Positions 39,230-47,505 of a DNA stretch of 64,000 nt are shown piece after piece. The stretch's first letter is position 1. The number at the start of each line of letters is the position of its first letter. Origin of the DNA: Paraflavitalea devenefica (GTDB lineage: Bacteria; Bacteroidota; Bacteroidia; Chitinophagales; Chitinophagaceae); NCBI RefSeq assembly GCF_011759375.1, contig NZ_JAARML010000002.1, forward strand, positions 1,922,001 to 1,986,000, read 5' to 3'. The position numbers were made by a program, and so were the translations under genes. Below the pieces are notes generated by a model, which did no database searches, was not told where the DNA came from, and worked only from the letters and a program-made list of their open reading frames with translations.

Positions 39230-41788
39230 ATGGGGAGATTTCTTTTACTGGTATGCTTCATATTCTTTACCGGCAATGTTTTTTGTCAATCTCATGGTTT
39301 ACGATTTTCCAGCCATGAGGTGGTCCCTGAAAAGAGGACCGCGCTTAACCTGACGCCCCAAGACCCGCTATGCCTGAAGCAGGCTGCTGAAATATCCTTC
39401 GACCTCACGTTTATACCTCACCTGGAAATTTACTTCGGCTATATCGTGCGGCTGGTAACAGACAATCACCAGAACATTGATATTGTTTACAACCAGAAAC
39501 TACAGCGGTTCAACTTTGTGATCGGGGAAACCGTGTCGGGCGAATTCACCATTGATTCCCTGCAGTTATATGGTCAATGGAACCAGTTCAGGATCACTTT
39601 GGACCCCAAAACAAAGGAAGCTGGTTGCTATCTTAATAACCGTTTTATTGCAAAAGGGAAGGCCAATATCTCCTTCGCTACCTGCTACAGGATATTCTTT
39701 GGCGCCAATGACTTCACTGGTTTCCAGATAACCGATATTCCTCCCATGAATGTGCGCGATATACGGATAACAGTGGGCAATGCGCCGCTGGCTTACTATC
39801 CTTTGTCTGAAAGCAGCGGCAATCAAAGTATGGATGAAGTGAACAATAACAGCGCGGTAGTGAGGAACCCGGTATGGATCAAACCCCGGCACCAGAACTG
39901 GGTACCTGTGGCTGCCATAGAAACGCAGGGCACGGCCAGTGTGGCCTTTGACAAAAATAGGGAGCGGTTGTTCATCGTGTCAACAGATTCATTATACGAG
40001 TACTCTTTTAAAAGCGGGCAACTGACGGGCATCCGGCTGGCGGCAGGACACGATACACTGCCACCCGGCAATCAGTCTGTATTCAATGCTGCCGGTAATG
40101 TCTTGTATAACTTTAATATTGACCAGCGGGAAGTAAGCACCTTCCTGTCAAAGGCCAATAAATGGGATATCAACTTTACGCCCGGGCCGCTCACCATCTA
40201 CTGGCAGGCCAATAAATTCCTCTCGCCGGTGGATAGCGCTTTATACGTAATAGGAGGTTACGGGCAACTGCAATACAGGAACGAAGTGCAGCGCTATCAC
40301 TTTCTCACGCGGGAATGGGAGGCGGTTGACGCCAAAGGGGATTTCTTTATGCCGCGCTACCTCGCTGCTTTGGGAACCAACAGCGCTGGTGATACGGCTT
40401 TTATCATGGGAGGCTTTGGCAGCAAAACAGGGGATCAGACAATCAATCCCAAATACACCTATGACCTCATGGCCTGGTGCGTGAAAACAGGTTCCTTTAA
40501 AAGTATCTATCACCTGAAAGAACCGGCCAGCCAGTTTTGTTTTTCCAATAGCCTGGTCATCGATTCCGCTACGCGGGATTTCTATGCGCTCATTTATCCC
40601 ATTGACCGGTTTAATTCCTCCCTGCAATTAATGAAGGGTTCCCTGCAATCGCCGGAATACCAGCTCATGGGGGATACCATTCCTTATGCCTTTCACGATA
40701 TAGAATCATTCGCCGATCTCTACTATTGCCCTGCCAGTAAAAAGCTGGTGGCGGTAACGCTGTTTACCAATAAGCAATACATCAGTAGCGTAAAAGTATA
40801 CACCATTGATTTTCCGCCCAACAAACTACAGATTGCTTCAGCGCCGGTGGCGGCAGCTTCCCGCGATTGGATCTGGTTCCTGCTGGCAGGTGGAGTAGTG
40901 GCAGCGGGTGTGCTGGTAGTGATGGGACGTAAGAAAAGGGCCGGGCAACTGGCATTGAAAGAAGAAGCGCTGCGGCCTGTAGTGTCTGATAAAATAGCAG
41001 GAACTGCGGCAACAGTAACAGCACCGGAAAATAATACAACGGGCATACCGCCTGCAGGAGCTAAAGACATTGCAGCCGTCTATCTGTTTGGGCAACTGGA
41101 AATCTTTGATAAGGAAGGCAATGATATTACCAAACTGTTCACGCCATTGCTCAAAGAACTCTTCCTGCTGATACTCATCTATACCTGGAAAGACGGGAAA
41201 GGTATTGCTTCGGAAAAATTGTATGAGACCTTGTGGAGTGATAAACCGGTGAAGGATGCGCGGAACAACTTCTCGGTAAACGTGGTAAAGCTCAAAGGCA
41301 TCCTGGAAAAAGTAGGGGAATGCCATATCGGGAAGGAGTCTGGCAAATGGAAGCTGGACATTTTGCATGATGCTATTAAAATAGATTATCAGCGGTACAC
41401 AGAACTGGTAGCGGATACAACGGCCATTACCAAAGCTTATATCCATGAGCTGGTCCAAATTGTTGGACGTGGCCCTTTCCTGAGTGCCATGCATTACAAC
41501 TGGCTGGACGATATCAAGTCGGATGTTTCCGGTAAAACCATAGATATGCTTTTAAAATATACATCTGCCGCCGACCTGTTGGCCGAAGCGGAATTCATCA
41601 TCAGGATTGCCAACTGTATCTTTTTCTTCGACCAGCTCAATGAAGAAGCCCTGGCTTATAAATGTAAATGCCTTGTATTGTTGGGGCGGCATGGAATGGC
41701 CAAAGATGCCTACCTGAAATTTGCCAAAGAATACCGGGAGAATTACGGGCATGACTTTGAAAAGCCTTTTGCTGAAATAACGGGATAA
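39230..41788 (+). CDS. Membrane-anchored Kelch/winged-helix transcriptional regulator next to the PUL
   Basis: 852-aa predicted one-component transmembrane regulator. The ATG at 39230 begins a signal peptide (MGRFLLLVCFIFFTGNVFC). The periplasmic part has a LamG-like beta sandwich (about 25-190) followed by Kelch-type propeller blades (about 220-520, for example LYVIGGYGQLQYRNEVQRYH and TAFIMGGFGSKTG). A TM helix (WIWFLLAGGVVAAGVLVVMG, about 544-563) leads to a cytosolic OmpR/SARP-like winged-helix domain (about 610-740, FTPLLKELFLLILIYTWKDG, SEKLYETLWSDKPVKDARNN, FSVNVVKLKGILEKVG). A helical C-terminus resembles BTAD. It precedes the GH92-SusC-SusD-GH99 locus in the same direction and probably senses glycan in the periplasm and controls that operon. 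It is not the usual hybrid two-component or SusR type. Confidence 0.82.
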   Translation: MGRFLLLVCFIFFTGNVFCQSHGLRFSSHEVVPEKRTALNLTPQDPLCLKQAAEISFDLTFIPHLEIYFGYIVRLVTDNHQNIDIVYNQKLQRFNFVIGETVSGEFTIDSLQLYGQWNQFRITLDPKTKEAGCYLNNRFIAKGKANISFATCYRIFFGANDFTGFQITDIPPMNVRDIRITVGNAPLAYYPLSESSGNQSMDEVNNNSAVVRNPVWIKPRHQNWVPVAAIETQGTASVAFDKNRERLFIVSTDSLYEYSFKSGQLTGIRLAAGHDTLPPGNQSVFNAAGNVLYNFNIDQREVSTFLSKANKWDINFTPGPLTIYWQANKFLSPVDSALYVIGGYGQLQYRNEVQRYHFLTREWEAVDAKGDFFMPRYLAALGTNSAGDTAFIMGGFGSKTGDQTINPKYTYDLMAWCVKTGSFKSIYHLKEPASQFCFSNSLVIDSATRDFYALIYPIDRFNSSLQLMKGSLQSPEYQLMGDTIPYAFHDIESFADLYYCPASKKLVAVTLFTNKQYISSVKVYTIDFPPNKLQIASAPVAAASRDWIWFLLAGGVVAAGVLVVMGRKKRAGQLALKEEALRPVVSDKIAGTAATVTAPENNTTGIPPAGAKDIAAVYLFGQLEIFDKEGNDITKLFTPLLKELFLLILIYTWKDGKGIASEKLYETLWSDKPVKDARNNFSVNVVKLKGILEKVGECHIGKESGKWKLDILHDAIKIDYQRYTELVADTTAITKAYIHELVQIVGRGPFLSAMHYNWLDDIKSDVSGKTIDMLLKYTSAADLLAEAEFIIRIANCIFFFDQLNEEALAYKCKCLVLLGRHGMAKDAYLKFAKEYRENYGHDFEKPFAEITG

Positions 41789-41798
41789 TGACTATTGT

Positions 41799-41941
41799 CA
41801 CTCGCTCGCCTCCGGCGAGTGAGGGTATTTACAAGCCTCCGGCTTGTGACCGCAAGCCAGAGGCTTGCCAATACCCCTCACCAGCGGGACGCTGGCGAGT
41901 GCTTTCTCTTTCCCAGCAGAGTCTCCCGAAGGGGACTCTGC
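41799..41941. promoter_or_regulatory. Five-stem multi-hairpin intergenic element before the GH92 gene
   Basis: Successive perfect stems: CACTCGC/GCGAGTG (41799-41821), ACAAGCC/GGCTTGT (41831-41847), GCAAGCC/GGCTTGC (41852-41868), CCAGC/GCTGG (41881-41895) and GCAGAGTC/GACTCTGC (41916-41941). Two longer-range pairings enclose them: GAGGGTATT (41821-41829) with AATACCCCTC (41870-41879), and CACTCGC (41799) with GGCGAGTG (41894-41901). This can form a branched, cloverleaf-like RNA. An A-rich tract follows (41954-41968). It could be a terminator/processing element at the end of the regulator transcript, an mRNA stabiliser for the PUL operon, or a REP/MITE-like mobile palindrome. Confidence 0.65.
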
Positions 41942-42032
41942 GTCTCTTTCGCATAAAAAAATAAAAAACAGTCCATTAATTTCCCAATTAATGGGTTTGT
42001 TAATGCCTTTATTAGTGCCTTACCGCTTTATT

Positions 42033-42066
42033 GCAGACAGATTGATTCAACAAAATTGCTGTCTGC
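42033..42066 (+). promoter_or_regulatory. Inverted repeat directly upstream of the GH92 start
   Basis: GCAGACAG (42033-42040) and CTGTCTGC (42059-42066) are perfect inverted arms with an 18-nt centre; with one mismatch the arms extend to 11 bp. The right arm ends 3 nt before the GH92 ATG (42070). It could be an operator for the upstream regulator or an mRNA hairpin covering the initiation region. Confidence 0.55.
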
Positions 42067-42069
42067 TAT

Positions 42070-44292
42070 ATGAAAAAGCACCTGCTGCTGATATTGCTGT
42101 TAGGGAATGTGGCCGTCGGCTATGCCCGTCAACCCGGCAAAGCTTCCTTACCCCCCGCTGAGAGATCCAATCTTGATTATGTAGACCCTACTATCGGTAA
42201 TGTGGGCCAGTTACTGGAACCCACCCGGCCCACCATCCAGTTGCCCAACCAGGTGATACGGGTTGCGCCCCAGCGGAAAGACTACCTCGATAACCAGATC
42301 ACCAGTTTCCCGCTGAACATTGTTTCCCACCGCATGGGGCAGGTATTCTCCATCAAACCCTCCGTAAAACCGGTGAATGCGGAAAGCTGGAAGGACAGGA
42401 TGGCGTATGACCATGACCTGGAAATCAATAACCCCTGGCATTATTCCACTTACCTCGTGGAGGATGAAGTAACGGTTGAATTCACCCCCGGTAAGAAAGC
42501 TGGTATCTACCGTTTCCGCTTTCCCCGGTCGGCACACAGGGCCATCCTGCTGGATGTGTACAACGGCGGTCCCTCGGGATACAGTTTTCCATCGGCTACT
42601 GAAGTGACCGGTATGGAAACCTGGCATGGTGATGTAAAGGTCTATATGTATGGGGTATGGAGCGCTTCCGGCACCACACATACCATGCCCGGCAGCGGGG
42701 CCAAAGCCTGGATCAGTTTTCCCGCTGCTGTTGGCGAAGTGGAACTGAAATATGCCATCAGCTACATAAGTGCAGCACAGGCCAAAAAGAACTATGAGGA
42801 AGAGCTAAAAGGCAGGAGCTTCTCTACTATTGCTGAGAACGGGAAAAAGGCCTGGGAAAAGGTGCTGTCGCAGATAAAAGTAGAAGGAGGCACCGAAGCG
42901 CAGAAACGCTCTTTCTACACGGCCTTATACCGGTGCTATGAGCGCATGGTAGACATAACAGAAGATAACAATTACTACAGCGGCTATAACAAACAGGTGA
43001 ATCAAGACAAGCGCCCCTTTTATGTGGACGACTGGTCATGGGATACCTTCCTGGCCCATCACCCCTTACGCATGATATTGAATCCCGCACAGGAAGAAGA
43101 CATGCTGCAATCCTATGTACGCATGTACGAACAGAGTGGCTGGATGCCTACCTTTCCCATGCTGTTTGGTGATCATGCCTGTATGAATGGCTTCCATTCT
43201 TCTGTGGTCTTTCTCGATGCTTACCGCAAGGGATTAAGAAACTTTGATATTCAGAAAGCCTATGAAGGCATGCGCAAAAATGCCACTGATGCCACCATCA
43301 TCCCCTGGCGCAACGGGCCTGCCACCTCCCTCGATCATTTTTATCATACGCATGGTTACTTTCCTGCCTTGCCACCCGGAGAAAAAGAAACCGTAAGCCT
43401 GGTAGACAACTTTGAAAAAAGGCAGGCAGTGGCCGTAACACTGGGTACCAGCTATGACGACTGGGCGCTGGCTCAACTGGCGAAGGACTTACATAAGCAG
43501 GATGATTATGCGCTCTTTGCCAAACGCGGATTGAACTATAAGCACCTATGGCACCCGGAACAGCAATTCTTTATGCCCAAAGATGATAAGGGCAACTGGA
43601 TCAATATTGACCTCAAATTTGACGGCGGCCCCGGCGGCCGTGATTATTATGATGAAAACAATGGCTGGACCTACCTGTGGCAGGTGCAGCAGGACGTACC
43701 CGGTCTTATTGAGCTGATGGGAGGAAAGCAAACATTTGAAGACAGGCTGGACCAGTTGTACCGGGAAGGGTTGGGCAGGGGCAAGCATGAATTCTGGAGC
43801 AAATTTCCCGACGCTACGGGGCTGGTAGGACAATACTCCATGGGCAATGAGCCTGGCTTCCATATTCCTTACTTGTACAACTTCACAGCCTCCCCCTGGA
43901 AAACGCAAAAGACTACCCGCTTTTTGCTCGATGTATGGTTTAAGGACAACATCTTCGGTATTCCCGGTGATGAAGATGGCGGTGGTATGACGGCGTTTGT
44001 GGTCTTCTCTTCCATGGGCTTTTATCCCGTAACGCCGGGCCTTCCTGTATATACCATCGGAAGCCCTGTATTCAGTAAAGTAACCATCGACCTGCAGCAT
44101 GGAAAGCAGTTCCGCCTCACGGCTAATCACTGTTCTGTAGTGAATAAATACATCCAAAGCGCCCGGATGAACGGGAAGGAATTGAATACACCCTGGTTTA
44201 CGCATGAGCAACTGATGAATGGCGGACACCTGGAACTGGAAATGGGCCCTAAACCCAATAAGGCCTGGGGCACCGGAAGTACCGGCTTTTAA
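42070..44292 (+). CDS. GH92 family alpha-mannosidase (exo-alpha-1,2-type)
   Basis: Exo-acting calcium-dependent alpha-mannosidase, 740 aa, with a signal peptide (LLLILLLGNVAVGYA). The N-terminal motif YVDPTIGNVGQLLEPTRP and the later FYTALYRCYERMVDITEDNN, PFYVDDWSWDTFLAHHPLRM, WSKFPDATGLVGQYSMGNEP (the catalytic Glu region), GNEPGFHIPYLYNF and IFGIPGDEDGGGMTAFVVFS (the catalytic Asp pair region) with MGFYPVTPG are all GH92 signatures. GH92 enzymes remove terminal alpha-1,2/1,3/1,4/1,6-linked mannose. It is the first gene of an operon with SusC, SusD, a DUF3823-like protein and a GH99-like endo-mannosidase; it is preceded by an inverted repeat at its start. Confidence 0.93.
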   Translation: MKKHLLLILLLGNVAVGYARQPGKASLPPAERSNLDYVDPTIGNVGQLLEPTRPTIQLPNQVIRVAPQRKDYLDNQITSFPLNIVSHRMGQVFSIKPSVKPVNAESWKDRMAYDHDLEINNPWHYSTYLVEDEVTVEFTPGKKAGIYRFRFPRSAHRAILLDVYNGGPSGYSFPSATEVTGMETWHGDVKVYMYGVWSASGTTHTMPGSGAKAWISFPAAVGEVELKYAISYISAAQAKKNYEEELKGRSFSTIAENGKKAWEKVLSQIKVEGGTEAQKRSFYTALYRCYERMVDITEDNNYYSGYNKQVNQDKRPFYVDDWSWDTFLAHHPLRMILNPAQEEDMLQSYVRMYEQSGWMPTFPMLFGDHACMNGFHSSVVFLDAYRKGLRNFDIQKAYEGMRKNATDATIIPWRNGPATSLDHFYHTHGYFPALPPGEKETVSLVDNFEKRQAVAVTLGTSYDDWALAQLAKDLHKQDDYALFAKRGLNYKHLWHPEQQFFMPKDDKGNWINIDLKFDGGPGGRDYYDENNGWTYLWQVQQDVPGLIELMGGKQTFEDRLDQLYREGLGRGKHEFWSKFPDATGLVGQYSMGNEPGFHIPYLYNFTASPWKTQKTTRFLLDVWFKDNIFGIPGDEDGGGMTAFVVFSSMGFYPVTPGLPVYTIGSPVFSKVTIDLQHGKQFRLTANHCSVVNKYIQSARMNGKELNTPWFTHEQLMNGGHLELEMGPKPNKAWGTGSTGF

Positions 44293-44337
44293 AATCGGAG
44301 CAACTATACATTTTAACACCAAAACGATTATCTAATT

Positions 44338-47300
44338 ATGAAAAAATTGCACGTCATATTATTCATGATCTGTGCTTTCCCCTGTTTGACGATGGCTCAG
44401 CAAAAAGTGATCAGCGGGAAAGTAACGGATGCCGGGCGCAATGCCTTGCCCGGCGTTACTGTTTCGGTCAGGAGCAGTAATGGCAATGCCACGACCGACA
44501 CCTATACGTCGGCCACTACTACAGATGCCCAGGGATCATTCAGCGTTACTGTGCCGCAGAACGCCAGGGAGTTGGTATTCTCCTTTGTGGGTAAAAAAGA
44601 GGCGGTGGAACAAATCGGTACACGTACCGTTATCAATGTAACCATGGCCGACGGAGATGACCAGCTATCCGATGTGGTGGTAGTAGGCTATGGTACCAAA
44701 AGAAAAGAAACGTTGACCGGCTCCGTGAGCAATATCACCAACAGGGACATCCAGACCACTACCAACGTAAGCCTGGCGCAAAAGCTGCAGGGTAAGGTAG
44801 CGGGCTTACAGATACGCCAGTTGGGCGGCGAGCCCGGTACGTTTGACAACATGATCAACATCCGCGGTTTTGGTGCGCCCCTGTATGTGATTGATGGTAT
44901 TGTACGCGATGGCTCTTCCGAATTCCAGCGCCTCAATGCAGATGATATTGAAAGCGTGTCCTTCCTGAAAGATGCTTCTGCCGCCATCTATGGATTTGGT
45001 TCCTCCAATGGCGTAGTGATCGTAACTACCAAAAAAGGCGCGCGGGGTAAAGCTACCTTTAACTATACCGGCGTAGTGGGTTTCTCACAACCTACCGATG
45101 TGCCCCGCATGGCCAATGCCGCCGAATGGATGCAAATGCGGAATGATGCCGCATTGCTGGCCACCGGCGCTCCCTTCGTTTCACAGGAAGAGCTGCAGAA
45201 ATGGATAGACGGCGCCCCCGGTTATGAAAGTACCGACTGGTATGATGCCGCTATGAAAAAAACAGCTATCCAGCAGCAACACAACCTCTCTGCTTCCGGC
45301 GGTAACGAAAAAACACAATACTATATCGGTCTGGCCTATGTAGACGAAGGCAGCTACCTCCGCAGCAATGACATGAACTATAAGCGTTATAATTTCAGGG
45401 CGAACCTCACCACTGAGCTGGTGAAAAACCTGAAGGCAGAAGTGCTCATCGGCGGTCGGTATGATAAAAGGACCACGCCCGGCGAAAACTTTTTTAACAT
45501 CTTTAAGGGTACACGGGTAACCCTGCCTACTGAGAAACCTTTTGCCAATAACAATCCTGCATATCCTGCTGTAGTGACACCTTCCAACCAAAACCCGCTC
45601 ACCCTGTCCAATGCCGCTATGACCGGTTACAGTGAAACGGTGAACAGGAATGTACAATCTACTTTCTCGCTGATCTATGAGGTGCCTTATGTAAAGGGAC
45701 TTACTATAAAAGGGACGGCCGCCTATGACCTCAACAGCTACCAGGGCAAGGATGTGTCCAAACCCTATACCCTCTACACCTATGTAGGTGGTGAATACGT
45801 ACCCTCACCACAACGGGTAGGCACCGGTGGTATTTCCAATGGCTATGGCAACAGCAATCGCTTTGTGGTATTGGCGCAGGCCAATTATGCTACCACTATT
45901 GCCAACCATCATAATATAGCTGTACTGGGCGCTTTTGAACAAAGGCAGGAATGGAGCCGCAATGCAGACCTGAGAAGGTTGTATAATTTCTATACCATTG
46001 ACCAGATCAATGCTGCCAGCGCCAACAACATGACCAACTCCGGCGGAGAAGGACAATCTGCCTCACAGGCCGTACTGGGCCGGTTCAATTATGATTATGA
46101 TAAAAAATACCTGTTGGAATTGGCCTTCCGCTACATGGGCACCTTCGCTTATCCGCCGGATACACGTTGGGGATTCTTTCCCATTATCTCCGGCGGGTGG
46201 AGGGTTTCTGAAGAGAACTTCATGAAGCAAGTGAGTTTCATCTCTAACCTCAAGCTGCGCGCCTCTTATGGTGAAGTAGGAGAGTATGCCGGTGGCCCCT
46301 TCCAGTGGATACAGGGTTTTTCCCTGGGCGGTGGCGGACAATATGAATTTGAGAATGGTAGTGCCACTACCGGGGCCGCAGCGCCCGGTTTGGTGAATCC
46401 ACGGCTTACCTGGATTACCGCCAAAACAGCCGACATTGGGATAGAGCTCGGCTTCTTCAACAATAAGCTCACCTTCGAAGGGGCGGTATACCGCAGGGAC
46501 AGGGTGGGTATACCCGCCAGGAGGAACCTTTCACTGCCCAATACCTTCGGTACTGCACTGGCAGAAGAAAACCTTGAAAGCGACCGCGTGCAGGGTATTG
46601 AATTCTCCATTGGTTACAACGACCGGATCGGGAAAGACTTTCGTTTCAATGTATCGGGCAACTTCAACTTTGCCCGCTCCCAAAACCTGTACCGGGAAAG
46701 GGCGCCTTTTCAAAGCAGTTGGGACAGGTGGAGGAACGGACAGGCTTACCGTTATGATGATATCATCTGGTCTTACACTTACCTCGGACAATTCCAGAGC
46801 ATGGATGAAATAGCCAACTATCCCCTCCAGAATGGTGACCAGGCCAATATCCGTGAACTGCCCGGCGATTTCAAATATGCAGATATCAACAACGATGGGG
46901 TGATTGATGACAAGGACATGCTGCCCATGTACCTCGGCGCAAACGGAACCAACGATAACCAGAACCCAAGGGGTAAAAATCCCAAGATCAACTATGGCCT
47001 TACGCTCAATGGCTTTTATAAAGGGTTTGATCTGAACGTACTGCTGCAGGGGGCAGCGATGTACACCGTTCGTTTCAGCGAAGTATATGCAGAGGTGATG
47101 GCTTTCCGCGGTAATACGCCTGCTTACTTCTTCGACAGGTGGCACAAAGCCGATCCTTATGATTCCAAGAGCGAGTGGATACCCGGCAAATGGCCTGCCT
47201 CCCGCTTCAATGGTGATGTAGGCAGCATGTACAAAGAAAGTTCTGTATGGCGTAAAGATGCTTCTTACGTACGCTTAAAAAGCGTGGAACTGGGTTACAC

Positions 47301-47493
47301 GTTTGAGAACAAATGGTTCTCCGGTACAGGGATCAGGAAACTGCGTGTATTTGTGAGTGGGTTCAACCTGCTCACCATTGCCGATCCATTTGTAAAGGCA
47401 TTTGATCCGGAAAGACTGGAAGGCCTCTTCAATGCCGGTTTCAATTACCCGCTTTCCAAAATATACAATGTTGGTATCAATCTTAACTTCTAA
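44338..47493 (+). CDS. SusC/RagA family TonB-dependent outer membrane transporter
   Basis: 1,051-aa outer membrane beta-barrel importing glycan fragments. Order: signal peptide (MKKLHVILFMICAFPCLTMA), carboxypeptidase regulatory-like domain (about 22-110, KVISGKVTDAGRNALPGVTV), a TonB-box-like DVVVVGYGTKRKETLTGSVS leading to the plug domain (about 130-235, with GAPLYVIDGIVRDGS and IESVSFLKDASAAIYGFGSS), then the 22-strand barrel to the C-terminal aromatic strand (NVGINLNF). No extra signalling N-terminal (STN) domain is present, consistent with control by the upstream regulator rather than a FecR/ECF pair. It is 45 bp after GH92 and 12 bp before SusD. Confidence 0.95.
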   Translation: MKKLHVILFMICAFPCLTMAQQKVISGKVTDAGRNALPGVTVSVRSSNGNATTDTYTSATTTDAQGSFSVTVPQNARELVFSFVGKKEAVEQIGTRTVINVTMADGDDQLSDVVVVGYGTKRKETLTGSVSNITNRDIQTTTNVSLAQKLQGKVAGLQIRQLGGEPGTFDNMINIRGFGAPLYVIDGIVRDGSSEFQRLNADDIESVSFLKDASAAIYGFGSSNGVVIVTTKKGARGKATFNYTGVVGFSQPTDVPRMANAAEWMQMRNDAALLATGAPFVSQEELQKWIDGAPGYESTDWYDAAMKKTAIQQQHNLSASGGNEKTQYYIGLAYVDEGSYLRSNDMNYKRYNFRANLTTELVKNLKAEVLIGGRYDKRTTPGENFFNIFKGTRVTLPTEKPFANNNPAYPAVVTPSNQNPLTLSNAAMTGYSETVNRNVQSTFSLIYEVPYVKGLTIKGTAAYDLNSYQGKDVSKPYTLYTYVGGEYVPSPQRVGTGGISNGYGNSNRFVVLAQANYATTIANHHNIAVLGAFEQRQEWSRNADLRRLYNFYTIDQINAASANNMTNSGGEGQSASQAVLGRFNYDYDKKYLLELAFRYMGTFAYPPDTRWGFFPIISGGWRVSEENFMKQVSFISNLKLRASYGEVGEYAGGPFQWIQGFSLGGGGQYEFENGSATTGAAAPGLVNPRLTWITAKTADIGIELGFFNNKLTFEGAVYRRDRVGIPARRNLSLPNTFGTALAEENLESDRVQGIEFSIGYNDRIGKDFRFNVSGNFNFARSQNLYRERAPFQSSWDRWRNGQAYRYDDIIWSYTYLGQFQSMDEIANYPLQNGDQANIRELPGDFKYADINNDGVIDDKDMLPMYLGANGTNDNQNPRGKNPKINYGLTLNGFYKGFDLNVLLQGAAMYTVRFSEVYAEVMAFRGNTPAYFFDRWHKADPYDSKSEWIPGKWPASRFNGDVGSMYKESSVWRKDASYVRLKSVELGYTFENKWFSGTGIRKLRVFVSGFNLLTIADPFVKAFDPERLEGLFNAGFNYPLSKIYNVGINLNF

Positions 47494-47505
47494 AAAGAGC
47501 TTGCT

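Noticed and set aside
41799..41941. The multi-hairpin element as a tRNA or known riboswitch
   Set aside because: No T-loop, anticodon arm or CCA, and no consensus I know of matches; only the stem pattern supports structure.
45181..45657. Antisense frame inside the SusC gene
   Set aside because: It has no recognisable features and lies opposite a well supported SusC barrel.
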